Shown: piece after piece, positions 1-8,343 of the stretch
Numbering within the stretch: position 1 is the first letter of the stretch
Layout: every line of letters starts with the position of its first letter
Assembly (NCBI GenBank): GCA_902596985.1
Contig: CACJWR010000006.1
Location: 1-60,237 of the forward strand
Direction of reading: 5' to 3'
Length of the DNA: 60,237 nt
From: an uncultured Alphaproteobacteria bacterium
GTDB taxonomy: Bacteria > Pseudomonadota > Alphaproteobacteria > Rhodobacterales > Rhodobacteraceae
The notes under the pieces: generated by a model
Databases searched by the model: none
The model's input: the letters and a program-made list of their open reading frames with translations, nothing else
Told to the model about the DNA's origin: nothing
Translations under genes and position numbers: made by a program

Positions 1-59
1 TTATTTTAATGAGTGATTTTGAATTTGAGAAACAGTGACTAAGGGATTGAGGAGGTGAT

Positions 60-539
60 TCACTTTTCAAAAGTGAAAGTAATTATTGCTCCTTCATATA
101 GATAAAATGCCTTGTTAGAACCATCTACTGTTATGAAAGGATACAGCACTTTCCTATCTACAACTTTACTTCCATTGCATGTAATCCGATGAACAAAGAC
201 TTCAGTATTTTCATTCATCAGACCATTTTCTTTGAAAACTTTAGCAAACGCTTTCTGTTGATTGACGAGTTCAAATTCCTTGTTCAAAAGGAATTCTCTA
301 ATTGTATGAGCATTATAAGTTGCAGACTGCCCTGCGTAATCACAGGAATAGAATACACCATCTGCCCACCCTTTGTAAAATTCCTGGTGCTTACCAAGAA
401 TGTCTTCCTCCTTGGCGAACCACAACTCCCCAAAATATTCAGTAACCGTCCATTTTGTATCGAGGAATTGGGCAGATGCTATTGAAGGAAAGGTCAAAAG
501 CATCCCTAGGATCAATCTATTAAAAATTTTATAAAACAA
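60..539 (-). CDS. exported protein of unknown function
   Basis: I do not recognise the family. The N-terminus has a short basic segment, a hydrophobic core (LILGMLLTFPSIA) and an A-S-A-Q junction that fits a signal peptidase I site, so the product is probably periplasmic. The mature part holds two cysteines (in SCDYAG and ITCNGS) that could form a disulfide. The start shown is a TTG with AGAAGG nine bases upstream; a TTG three codons further out (548) abuts that Shine-Dalgarno and is less likely. It is the last of a run of small minus-strand genes. Coding status rests on the clean signal peptide. Confidence 0.6.
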   Translation of the reverse strand: MFYKIFNRLILGMLLTFPSIASAQFLDTKWTVTEYFGELWFAKEEDILGKHQEFYKGWADGVFYSCDYAGQSATYNAHTIREFLLNKEFELVNQQKAFAKVFKENGLMNENTEVFVHRITCNGSKVVDRKVLYPFITVDGSNKAFYLYEGAIITFTFEK

Positions 540-615
540 AACTACCAACCTTCTTCATGCGAATATAATGTCCTTTAGGTTAAAGCATTATAAAACAATT
601 CACTTTTTTCTCAAA

Positions 616-984
616 TCAACCAAAACCAACCTGGCAAATACCATCGTAAATTTTTATTTTATTACCATCGACTTTAATTGCTTTTCCAAGAACTCCCATA
701 TCACTTCCAAGAAGGTAAACGTTTCCATGCCTTGTCTTCCCAGCAAGAAAAATTTTCCTTTTATCTAGATTTTCAACAAGATTGTCTTCAAGTTTTAACT
801 TAAGTCCTTCTGTTCCAAATAATTGCATGATTGCTATAAAGTCATCGCTAGCTCCAACCCATTCACCAGATTTAGAATATGTTGTCCCTGAAAGAAAATT
901 ACAGGTTACTGATGCTGCAGAAGTTTTTTCTGAAATCAAGAAACAGAACAGTCCTGCAAGTAAACCCGATATTAGTTTTTTCAT
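616..984 (-). CDS. small exported protein of unknown function
   Basis: A 122-residue protein with a clear signal peptide (MKK start, hydrophobic stretch to about residue 18, TSA-ASV cleavage region) and a mature domain with two cysteines, one near the new N-terminus and one five residues from the C-terminus, which could close a disulfide. The ATG is preceded by AAAGGAG at a normal distance. The middle reads as a small beta-rich domain with glycine turns (GSDMGVLGKAIKVDGNKIKIYDG). No family is recognised. It follows the two membrane/recombinase-like genes on the same strand but with a 139-base gap, so it may be separately transcribed. Confidence 0.65.
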   Translation of the reverse strand: MKKLISGLLAGLFCFLISEKTSAASVTCNFLSGTTYSKSGEWVGASDDFIAIMQLFGTEGLKLKLEDNLVENLDKRKIFLAGKTRHGNVYLLGSDMGVLGKAIKVDGNKIKIYDGICQVGFG

Positions 985-1123
985 AAAATACTCCTTTTCA
1001 AACCACTTATTTTCGGAGATAGTATATAGCCACCTACACCACTATTCCACGGTAACCGAATAGATTTAGAATGACCTATTAAAATAATAATATAAAAAGA
1101 AACCCAATAACCTCATAATCGTA

Positions 1124-1363
1124 TTATTCATCACTAAATTTATCTTTTTTCATCCAAATAGAAAATTTACCAAAGCATAACCAATTAAAAATAATAGTTA
1201 TGATAATGAGGATTGAACATATAAAAAGAAGTCCGACTATACCGTCTCTACTTAACCCATACATTTTTGCTTCAATAAAAAAATAATAATAGGTTGTACC
1301 TAAAATTAAAATGAAAACTATTGATGATATTAATCGACTTAATCTAAAAATAAATGAATTCAT
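1124..1363 (-). CDS. small two-helix membrane protein
   Basis: A 79-residue protein made largely of two hydrophobic segments (about residues 11-31 and 43-64) joined by a short polar loop, with a lysine/acid-rich tail that would be cytoplasmic. No catalytic or ligand motif is visible. It lies 12 bases downstream of the recombinase-like gene on the same strand and may be co-transcribed with it. No strong Shine-Dalgarno is seen before the ATG. The function is unknown. Confidence 0.5.
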   Translation of the reverse strand: MNSFIFRLSRLISSIVFILILGTTYYYFFIEAKMYGLSRDGIVGLLFICSILIIITIIFNWLCFGKFSIWMKKDKFSDE

Positions 1364-1375
1364 ATTTAAATTAAA

Positions 1376-1747
1376 TCATAACTTTAGGGTGATATAAAGT
1401 TCCTCTTTGATATTGAAAATCTTATCTTTCTTAAATCTACTTAATCTTTTTCGATACTTATTTAATGAAGTCCAAACTAATTTGGGTGAATATTTTTCAT
1501 TAGTTCTAATAGTTCTTATTCCATTTATATTTAAGAAATTAGTAATTTGAGTTGATGAATAACCCCTATTACTTAATTCATTCATCAATTCTAATCGTTT
1601 CAGTCTACTTTCAGATAAACGAAATACACCTAACTTTGATGTTTCTAATGTAAATTTAAACTTAAAATTGTAATTACCTTTTAAATAGGTAATTCTAAAC
1701 TCATTCCACAGTAACAGATTTTGCCAAATTTCTGGGTTGGTCGACAT
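1376..1747 (-). CDS. small recombinase-domain-like protein
   Basis: The middle of this roughly 123-residue protein reads R-L-E-L-M-N-E-L-S-N-R-G-Y-S-S-T-Q-I, then F-L-N-I-N-G-I-R-T and later K-L-V-W-T-S-L-N-K-Y-R-K-R. This matches the helical pattern of the serine-recombinase 'recombinase' domain (IA..LN..GI.T, then a W-containing helix and a basic end). There is no resolvase catalytic domain, so it is not a working recombinase; it could be a stand-alone DNA-binding protein. Start codons available are an ATG at 1747 and one at 1762, and both lie inside the 3' end of glmS in another frame. No start exists after the glmS stop before the conserved part. Confidence 0.5.
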   Translation of the reverse strand: MSTNPEIWQNLLLWNEFRITYLKGNYNFKFKFTLETSKLGVFRLSESRLKRLELMNELSNRGYSSTQITNFLNINGIRTIRTNEKYSPKLVWTSLNKYRKRLSRFKKDKIFNIKEELYITLKL

Positions 1748-3524
1748 CGGTTCCTTTGTCAAGAGCTGTATAGTAGGCTATCAGTTGCAACGGTAGGGAA
1801 TATAAGATCGGAGTCAGAAAGTCAGAGCAACTAGGCAGTTGGAAAATTGACTTGGTTAAATCCTTGGATAACTCTCTACCTATTTTGTCAGTAAGTAATA
1901 TTATTCTACCTCTTCTGGCCTTAACTTCTTCTAGATTTGACAACGTTTTTTCAAATACTTTAGACCATGGATTCAAGGCAACTAACGGCATACTCTTATC
2001 TATCAGTGCTATGGGCCCATGCTTCAACTCACCAGAGGCATATCCCTCTGCATGTAAATAGCTTATTTCTTTTAACTTCAATGCACCCTCAAGAGCTATG
2101 GGATATAAAATATCTCTTCCTAAATATAGAACGCTATTCGAGCTTATAAATTTTTTGCACAACTTTTTGATGTTTTCGTTCTGAGATAAAATCTCTGAGA
2201 AAAGCCTGGGCAACTCTAACAATCCTTTTAAAAGATTAGACCTTTGTTTTGCCGTGATTTTGGATAAGTCACTTGCTAATTTGATATTTAAAATTTTTAG
2301 AACTAGCAGTTGGCATGTAAAAGCCTTAGTGGATGCCACCCCAATCTCTGGTCCTGCTTTAGTTGGAAATACCCAATTTGACTCGCGTGCTATTGAGCTT
2401 TGCTCAACATTGACAATAGCAAGAATATTTTTTGTATATTCTTTAGCGAATCTCAAAGCTCCAATCGTATCAGCCGTTTCACCTGATTGGCTGACAAAAA
2501 TAAGCAAATCGTCTTTACTAACAACTGGAGACCTATATCTGAACTCTGATGCTAGCTCAGCTTGCGTTGGTATGCTACTCAAGCTTTCGAACCAATATTT
2601 TGCGACCAAACATGAATAGAAAGCCGTTCCACAACCTATCAATATAATTCTCTTAATTTCAGTGGATTGAGGCAAAGATGGTAACGATAGCGTCTCTTTA
2701 GATGCATTCAAATAAGTACCCAGTACTTGTGAAATCACCTCAGGTTGCTCAAAAATCTCTTTTTCCATAAAATGCTTGTACTGACCTTTACTGAGATTGA
2801 CTGGATCGGTATATAATATATGAATGTCCCTAGAAACGATGTTGCCATAGCTATCATACATTCTCACTTCATCAGAAGAAATTTCAGCAAAGTCACCTTC
2901 TTCTAAATAACATACTTTCTTAGAAAAAATTGATAAAGATAACGCGTCTGAACTGACAAAATTCTCTTCATCGCCAAAGCCAAGAGCTAATGGAGATCCT
3001 CTTCTAGTTGCTACCATGAAACTCTCATGTCCTCTGAAAATAAAGCACAAAGCAAAAGATCCACGTAACTTTTCTACGGTAAGTCGCACTGCTTCTAGAG
3101 GTCGACACTTTTCCTTAGAAATTTTTTCCTCTACAAGCTTGGCGATAACCTCAGTATCAGTTTGCGATTCAAAGTTTATTCCTTTCTCAAGCAATCCATC
3201 TTTAAACTCTGCAAAATTTTCAATAATCCCATTATGCACCACTGCCACATTTTTTGTAATATGTGGGTGTGCGTTAATTTCAATTGGTTCACCGTGAGTG
3301 GCCCATCTTGTGTGACCAATCCCAATATGACCGTTTATTGGCTTTTGTTTTAATTTGTTCTTTAGAGAGACAAGTTTACCTGTGCTCTTACTGCAAACAA
3401 TCTCCGAATTATTAACCGTGGCTATCCCCGCACTATCATACCCCCGATATTCGAGACATTCTAAGCCATCTATTAACCGGTCAACAACCTGATTTTTTGA
3501 AACTATGCCAATAATACCGCACAA
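1701..3524 (-). CDS. glmS: glutamine--fructose-6-phosphate aminotransferase (isomerizing)
   Basis: Makes glucosamine-6-phosphate from fructose-6-phosphate and glutamine, the first step towards UDP-GlcNAc for peptidoglycan and surface sugars. The 607 residues match the full family length. The glutaminase domain begins M-C-G-I-I-G, with Cys2 as nucleophile, and has HTRWATHG at 71-78 and the NG pair at 98-99. Two SIS domains follow (GCGTAFYS near 297; SQSGETADT near 345) and the C-terminus ends in the conserved DVDQPRNLAKSVTVE. The start codon is TTG, preceded by GGAG seven bases upstream. A TATAAC sequence lies about 25 bases upstream in the rpmB-glmS divergent region. No glmS ribozyme is seen. 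Confidence 0.97.
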   Translation of the reverse strand: MCGIIGIVSKNQVVDRLIDGLECLEYRGYDSAGIATVNNSEIVCSKSTGKLVSLKNKLKQKPINGHIGIGHTRWATHGEPIEINAHPHITKNVAVVHNGIIENFAEFKDGLLEKGINFESQTDTEVIAKLVEEKISKEKCRPLEAVRLTVEKLRGSFALCFIFRGHESFMVATRRGSPLALGFGDEENFVSSDALSLSIFSKKVCYLEEGDFAEISSDEVRMYDSYGNIVSRDIHILYTDPVNLSKGQYKHFMEKEIFEQPEVISQVLGTYLNASKETLSLPSLPQSTEIKRIILIGCGTAFYSCLVAKYWFESLSSIPTQAELASEFRYRSPVVSKDDLLIFVSQSGETADTIGALRFAKEYTKNILAIVNVEQSSIARESNWVFPTKAGPEIGVASTKAFTCQLLVLKILNIKLASDLSKITAKQRSNLLKGLLELPRLFSEILSQNENIKKLCKKFISSNSVLYLGRDILYPIALEGALKLKEISYLHAEGYASGELKHGPIALIDKSMPLVALNPWSKVFEKTLSNLEEVKARRGRIILLTDKIGRELSKDLTKSIFQLPSCSDFLTPILYSLPLQLIAYYTALDKGTDVDQPRNLAKSVTVE

Positions 3525-3592
3525 AAGTCGTCTCCACCCAACTAGCCCCCTTGTTATAAATCACCGATATGACATAAGTCTAGCTAAATGTC

Positions 3593-3621
3593 TTGACAGA
3601 GAAAAATACTCACAGTAAAAG
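3593..3621 (+). promoter_or_regulatory. sigma70-type promoter of rpmB
   Basis: A perfect -35 TTGACA at 3593-3598 is separated by 17 bases from TAAAAG at 3616-3621, four of six matches to the -10 consensus. It lies 22 bases ahead of the rpmB ATG, which has GAGAGGGA as its ribosome-binding site. Spacing and position fit; no experimental start is known. Confidence 0.55.
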
Positions 3622-3643
3622 AGCACGCAAGTGAGAGGGAATA

Positions 3644-3940
3644 ATGTCCAGAACGTGTGAATTGACAGGTAAAAAAGCAATGAGTGGCAATAACGTCAGT
3701 CATGCTAAGAATAGGACTAAAAGAAGGTTTTTGCCAAATTTAAATAACGTCACATTGACTTCTGAAGTGTTAGGAAGAGATTTTCAACTTAAGGTTTCTG
3801 CTTCTGCACTTCGAACGATTGATAAAGTTGGAGGCCTAGATTCTTTTCTAAGAAAGTCAGCAATAGATAATCTTTCTTCAAACGCTATGAAGATTAAGAA
3901 AGACATTGAAAAGATAGAAGTAGAAAAAGCGTCTAACTAG
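3644..3940 (+). CDS. rpmB: 50S ribosomal protein L28
   Basis: L28, a protein of the large subunit near the E site. The N-terminus M-S-R-T-C-E-L-T-G-K-K and the following KNRTKRRFLPNL segment are diagnostic of the family. At 98 residues it is the longer alphaproteobacterial form; the extra length is a charged C-terminal helix (KKDIEKIEVEKASN). A GAGAGGGA Shine-Dalgarno and a near-consensus promoter precede it. lepA follows after 54 bases on the same strand, so both translation genes may share a transcript. Confidence 0.97.
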   Translation: MSRTCELTGKKAMSGNNVSHAKNRTKRRFLPNLNNVTLTSEVLGRDFQLKVSASALRTIDKVGGLDSFLRKSAIDNLSSNAMKIKKDIEKIEVEKASN

Positions 3941-3994
3941 TTAAAAGTATTACGCAAAAACCGGACAGACACCAGAGAATAATAAGAGTTACGT

Positions 3995-5794
3995 ATGCAG
4001 GCAATTGAAAAAATTAGAAATTTTTCAATTATAGCTCATATAGATCATGGAAAGTCCACATTAGCTGACAGATTGATCCAATTTACTAACACGGTGTCTT
4101 CTAGGGATATGAAAGAACAACTTCTCGACTCGATGGATTTGGAAAGAGAACGTGGAATTACGATAAAAGCCAACTCGGTCCGCTTATCTTACAAAGCTAA
4201 GGATGGTGAAGAATACATACTGAATTTGATTGATACTCCCGGACATGTTGACTTTTCTTATGAGGTTTCCCGCTCGATGCGAGCTGTAGAAGGTTCTTTG
4301 CTAGTAGTCGATGCGAGTCAAGGTGTTGAAGCCCAAACTTTAGCTAATGTATATACCGCCTTAGAGGCTGATCACGAAATCTTTCCAATTCTTAATAAAG
4401 TAGACCTGCCTGCCTCCGATTGTAATAGAGTTGCACAACAAATAGAAGAAGTTATTGGTCTAGACGCCTCATGCGCACTGCAAATATCTGCAAAAACTGG
4501 CCAAGGAATTGATGAAGTGTTAGAAGCAATTGTGACTTCACTACCTCACCCAAATGGAGTTCACAAAAGTCCCCTTAAAGCTATGCTGATAGACAGTTGG
4601 TATGACAGCTACCTAGGTGTAGTGGTTATGATACGAATGGTTGATGGAATTCTAAAAAAAGGTGACAAAATAATAATGATGCAGAGCGGAGCCAAGTATA
4701 CCATAGATTCAGTAGGTATCTTGAAACCAAAAATTCAAAATGTAGATTTTTTATCCGCTGGGGAGATAGGGGTGTTTACTGCCTCTATAAAGCAAGTCAG
4801 GGATACGCGTGTGGGAGATACTATAACGCATGAAGGAAGACCTTGTAGTGAACCCCTTGCCGGATATGAACCGGCAAAACCAGTTGTATTTTGCGGTTTT
4901 TTCCCTGTTGACAGTTCCGAATTTGAAAACCTGAGAGAATCTATCGAAAAATTGGCGTTAAACGATTCCTCATTTACCTTTGAGATCGAAACTTCATTAG
5001 CTTTAGGGTTTGGATTTCGATGTGGTTTTCTTGGATTGCTACACCTCGAGGTCATAAGAGATCGAATAGAGCGTGAGTTTAATATTGATTTAATCACGAC
5101 TGCTCCAAGCGTCGTATACAGTGTTGAGACTACTGACAATCAATTGCTGAATATTCACAATCCCGCGGACCTTCCAGATGCCTCCAAAATCACTTGCATA
5201 AAGGAACCCCGGATTAAGGCAACAATTTTGGTTCCAGATGACTATCTGGGAGATGTACTGAAACTTTGTCAGGAAAGACGAGGTACCCAGAAAGACTTAA
5301 CCTATGTTGGTAGTCGCGCCATGACTATATATGACTTACCTCTAAATGAGGTAGTTTTTGATTTTTATGACAAACTAAAGTCAGTAACAAAAGGATACGC
5401 AAGCTTTGACTACCAAATTGAGGGCTATCAAGAGGATAATTTAGTAAAGATGCAAATTCTTGTTAATGACGAACCCGTTGATGCTCTTTCAATGATGGTG
5501 CATAGATCCAAGGCAGAGAGTCGTGGACGTAGTTTGTGTGAGAAGCTTAAGGGGCTAATTCCACAGCACTTATTCAAAGTCCCTATCCAAGCAGCCATTG
5601 GAGGCCGAGTAATAGCGAGAGAAACAATATCTGCTCTCAGAAAAGATGTTACTGCTAAATGTTATGGGGGTGATATTACGAGAAAAAGAAAGTTACTTGA
5701 GAAACAAAAGGCTGGTAAAAAGAAAATGCGCCAATTCGGACGAGTGGAAATCCCTCAACAAGCTTTCATAGATGCGCTAAAAATGTCTGATTAA
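3995..5794 (+). CDS. lepA: elongation factor 4 (LepA), translational GTPase
   Basis: Ribosome-bound GTPase of the EF-G-like superfamily that back-translocates or remodels stalled ribosomes. All G motifs are present: AHIDHGKST at 14-22, RGIT at 53-56, DTPGH at 80-84 and NKVD at 134-137, with the ISAKTG G5 loop after them. Domains II, III and V follow, and the LepA-specific C-terminal domain ends in the conserved [11 protein letters not shown] region. At 599 residues it is full length. It ends five bases before the convergent lipoprotein gene; no hairpin terminator is obvious there. Confidence 0.97.
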   Translation: MQAIEKIRNFSIIAHIDHGKSTLADRLIQFTNTVSSRDMKEQLLDSMDLERERGITIKANSVRLSYKAKDGEEYILNLIDTPGHVDFSYEVSRSMRAVEGSLLVVDASQGVEAQTLANVYTALEADHEIFPILNKVDLPASDCNRVAQQIEEVIGLDASCALQISAKTGQGIDEVLEAIVTSLPHPNGVHKSPLKAMLIDSWYDSYLGVVVMIRMVDGILKKGDKIIMMQSGAKYTIDSVGILKPKIQNVDFLSAGEIGVFTASIKQVRDTRVGDTITHEGRPCSEPLAGYEPAKPVVFCGFFPVDSSEFENLRESIEKLALNDSSFTFEIETSLALGFGFRCGFLGLLHLEVIRDRIEREFNIDLITTAPSVVYSVETTDNQLLNIHNPADLPDASKITCIKEPRIKATILVPDDYLGDVLKLCQERRGTQKDLTYVGSRAMTIYDLPLNEVVFDFYDKLKSVTKGYASFDYQIEGYQEDNLVKMQILVNDEPVDALSMMVHRSKAESRGRSLCEKLKGLIPQHLFKVPIQAAIGGRVIARETISALRKDVTAKCYGGDITRKRKLLEKQKAGKKKMRQFGRVEIPQQAFIDALKMSD

Positions 5795-5799
5795 ACTTA

Positions 5800-6189
5800 T
5801 CATGCAGGATGTGGGTGGATGTGATAGGTTTTCTTCTTACATAAGTATATGTTTCCAACATATCCAGTGGTGTTGTTATTTTCAAACCACTCGACCAAAG
5901 AAACAGAGTTACCACCCATAATTAAAGCTCTGTTCTTTAATTCGGTCATAACACTACGATAATCTTGCGTTTGTCCAAAGCTGATCTTCATGACTTTTGT
6001 ACATGAACTATTCATCCTTAAATTTAAATCTGGATGCACAGACACATGACCCACCCCTCGAGCAGGTATAGTTCCTTGGGACATCTTTCCTGAAGCACTA
6101 GTTCCATTTGCGTTAGTTACGTTAGGCAACTGAGGGTTATAAGCACAACCCAAAATGAATATAAAGACAAAAACTGCAGCTATTCTCAT
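5800..6189 (-). CDS. small outer-membrane-type lipoprotein (DUF4156-like)
   Basis: The N-terminus M-R-I-A-A-V-F-V-F-I-F-I-L-G-C is a lipoprotein signal with lipobox I-L-G-C, so the cysteine should be lipidated. The start at 6189 is chosen because AGGAGA lies eight bases upstream and the resulting protein begins directly with the signal; an upstream ATG at 6222 would add residues with no role. The mature part has a lysine/Cys pattern and a segment (MTELKNRALIMGGNSVSLVEW, then a terminal C-x-K) like DUF4156, in which an A..lGgN.v core is flanked by two cysteines. That family call is tentative. The function is unknown. Confidence 0.7.
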   Translation of the reverse strand: MRIAAVFVFIFILGCAYNPQLPNVTNANGTSASGKMSQGTIPARGVGHVSVHPDLNLRMNSSCTKVMKISFGQTQDYRSVMTELKNRALIMGGNSVSLVEWFENNNTTGYVGNIYLCKKKTYHIHPHPA

Positions 6190-6242
6190 AATAATATCTC
6201 CTTGAAAACTAATTAACGACAAAGAGTGAAATTTTTTAATTA

Positions 6243-6815
6243 TTATTTAAAGAAGTAAATTTCAGATATGTCAACTTTTGCCTCATGGTCACGACCATAG
6301 GCGACTATCCCTATACTTTTGATAGATGAACTTTTTATCGTTTTCCTGAGAAAACTGCTTGAAGGTTGAAATGCATCAAAGTTTATCTTTATAACCCTCC
6401 AGTTTTTTGAAGTCTTAAAAGCCGCATTGTAAAATTGCCAAGGAAGTAGGGTTGAGGTTGTTCTTACAAAGACATAATACTTCTCTCCATTCCCTCTAAC
6501 CTTAAGAGAAATGCCCTTAATATCATTATTAAGGTATTTTTCTAAGCTATGTCTAATTTGTATAAATCCACCGTTATTAGCTGTTGAAACTCTTCCCTCA
6601 AGACGTACAAAATTATCTGATCCGCTTTTTCCAAAAAACGCCTTTCCACTTGATACACCACCCATCACGCCATCAGTAAAAAACGACCAATTTCTATTTT
6701 TATTTGGGTCAAAGGTCTCAAATGGTTTTTCTGACGCCATAATTAAGCTTACCTTAAACAAAGTCATAATCAAAAATTTGCATGCAAATAGAAGATATTT
6801 ACTTTTTCGTGACAT
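6243..6815 (-). CDS. CIA30-family (complex I intermediate-associated protein 30-like) protein
   Basis: The core reads W-S-F-F-T-D-G-V-M-G-G-V-S-S-G, then L-E-G-R-V-S-T-A-N-N-G-G-F-I-Q-I-R, the hallmark of the CIA30 jelly-roll domain, followed by the family's R-T-T..LPWQFY region and the terminal S-I-G-I-V-A-Y-G-R segment. In eukaryotes the family includes the complex I assembly factor NDUFAF1; the bacterial role is unknown. A basic and hydrophobic N-terminus (residues 1-27) suggests export or a membrane anchor. Its start overlaps the end of the YtoQ-like gene by 17 bases, so the two are likely translated from one mRNA. Confidence 0.85.
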   Translation of the reverse strand: MSRKSKYLLFACKFLIMTLFKVSLIMASEKPFETFDPNKNRNWSFFTDGVMGGVSSGKAFFGKSGSDNFVRLEGRVSTANNGGFIQIRHSLEKYLNNDIKGISLKVRGNGEKYYVFVRTTSTLLPWQFYNAAFKTSKNWRVIKINFDAFQPSSSFLRKTIKSSSIKSIGIVAYGRDHEAKVDISEIYFFK

Positions 6816-7242
6816 ATTTCAGAACTTCTATTAACTGCTGATTGTTTTGAACCACAGCCAATGCAGTAGCATCTATCTCCTTAAGTGCATGTTGATGATC
6901 ATCTTCATGCATAATGATTAGCGATTTGCCTTTAGCAGCAGAGTATCCTGCATCAAAAGCTGCATTCCACTGTTTATATTTTTCTCCAAATTTTACTACC
7001 ACAAGATCCGCGCTTTCAATATTTCTTCTTATTCTTATAGAGTTAATTTTTGCACCCTTATGATCATGCCAGAATCTTTTATCCTCACTTCCTAGTATAT
7101 CAGCTCCAGAGTTGTCAGAAAGATCGTGATCAGTTTCAGGTGCCAAAAACTCTACCTTTAGGTTAGCTTCATTTGCTGCTAATTTTAGCTCATCTCTCCA
7201 ATTTGTATGAATTTCCCCTGATAAATAAATTCTCCAGCTCAT
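6799..7242 (-). CDS. YtoQ-family protein
   Basis: A 147-residue cytoplasmic protein. Diagnostic stretches are M-S-W-R-I-Y-L-S-G-E-I-H at the N-terminus, F-L-A-P-E-T-D-H-D-L-S-D, F-W-H-D-H-K-G-A-K-I-N, and F-G-E-K-Y-K-Q-W-N-A-A-F-D-A-G-Y. These follow the YtoQ family closely; the fold resembles nucleoside 2-deoxyribosyltransferase-like proteins, but no reaction is established. The start at 7242 fits the family N-terminus; an in-frame ATG ten codons upstream (7272) would add an atypical extension. It is the first gene of a three-gene minus-strand group. Confidence 0.85.
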   Translation of the reverse strand: MSWRIYLSGEIHTNWRDELKLAANEANLKVEFLAPETDHDLSDNSGADILGSEDKRFWHDHKGAKINSIRIRRNIESADLVVVKFGEKYKQWNAAFDAGYSAAKGKSLIIMHEDDHQHALKEIDATALAVVQNNQQLIEVLKYVTKK

Positions 7243-7332
7243 AAATTTTCCCAAAAAATTGTTGTCAAACATTAGATCTCTGATTAATAAACACTATGAA
7301 AAAATGTTACTAAACCATGTGAGGGAAACATA

Positions 7333-8343
7333 ATGGAAAAAAGAAATCTTGGCAATACAGGAACGAAGGTTGGTGCACTGGGTATAGGTGCGATGTCCTT
7401 TTCTGACTTTTATGGTCCCACAAATACACAAGAAAGCCATGCGATTTTAAAAATGGCTCTCGATAACGGAATAGATCATATTGATACTGCAAAAGTTTAT
7501 GGAATGGGCCTATCTGAAGAAAGAATAGGGCAGTTCTTAAATACCTTGAACCCAAAAGATAGGCAATTTTTCAAAATAGCAACAAAGGGTGGTATAGACA
7601 GAAAAAATTTTGATGATAAGGGCACCGTCGTTTTTGATAATTCAAAAGAATTTTTAACCGAAGAATTAAATAATTCGCTTAGACGACTTGGGGTCGACTG
7701 CGTTGAACTTTATTATGTCCATCGAAGAGAAGCAGATAGACCAATTGAAGAAGTAACAGAAACTTTAGTTGAGTTTATAAAGGAAGGAAAAATCAAGCAA
7801 TTTGGTTTTTCAGAAATTGCTCCAACTTCATTGGAAAAAGCAGCATCAATTCATCCCGTCGGTGCTGTACAGTCAGAATATTCTTTAAGCACACGATATC
7901 CAGAACTAGGTCTCGTACAAAGAACAAAAAGTCTAGGTACATCGCTCGTGGCATTTAGTCCCATCGGGAGAAGCCTCTTAACAGATAAGCCACATAATTC
8001 GGAAACGGTTGAAAAAATGGAGTTTCTTAAAGCAAACCCTCGATTTATAGAACCGAATCTTTCTAGTAATATACAAGCCACACAAAAATTTCGTGAATAT
8101 GCTGCGGATCTTGGGTGTAAAGCATCAGGTCTTGCAATTGCTTGGCTTTTAAAGGTGGATACGCATGTTCTCCCTATACCTGGAACGAGGTCAGTAACTC
8201 ATCTAAAAGAAATGATAGATGGTTGTGAGCTGAAACTCACAGACAGTAACATGAGAGATATTGAAAATATATTACCTGTTGGATGGGCACATGGTGATCG
8301 CTATTCAACTGGCCAGTGGTTTGGACCTGAAAAATACTGTTAG
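7333..8343 (+). CDS. aldo/keto reductase
   Basis: NADPH-dependent oxidoreductase of the AKR superfamily, (alpha/beta)8 barrel. The catalytic tetrad is complete: Asp51 and Tyr56 in DTAKVYGMG, Lys85 in IATKGG and His130 in YYVHRRE. The C-terminal LPIPGTRSVTHL cofactor-binding segment is present. The 336-residue length and the overall pattern are like the AKR11/13 group (YccK/perakine-reductase-like) acting on aldehydes; the substrate is unknown. AGGGAA precedes the ATG. Its TAG overlaps the TAA of the convergent MFS gene by three bases. Confidence 0.92.
   Translation: MEKRNLGNTGTKVGALGIGAMSFSDFYGPTNTQESHAILKMALDNGIDHIDTAKVYGMGLSEERIGQFLNTLNPKDRQFFKIATKGGIDRKNFDDKGTVVFDNSKEFLTEELNNSLRRLGVDCVELYYVHRREADRPIEEVTETLVEFIKEGKIKQFGFSEIAPTSLEKAASIHPVGAVQSEYSLSTRYPELGLVQRTKSLGTSLVAFSPIGRSLLTDKPHNSETVEKMEFLKANPRFIEPNLSSNIQATQKFREYAADLGCKASGLAIAWLLKVDTHVLPIPGTRSVTHLKEMIDGCELKLTDSNMRDIENILPVGWAHGDRYSTGQWFGPEKYC

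Noticed and set aside
40-66. GAGGAGGTGATTCAC looks like the 3' end of 16S rRNA or its complement
   Set aside because: Only the anti-Shine-Dalgarno-like core matches; flanking 16S sequence is absent.
3525-3643. A glmS ribozyme/riboswitch before glmS
   Set aside because: The leader is too short and lacks the ribozyme core; it is occupied by the divergent rpmB promoter.
4735-5139. A 134-codon minus-strand frame inside lepA
   Set aside because: It lies opposite a fully conserved GTPase region and has no family-like content or start signal.
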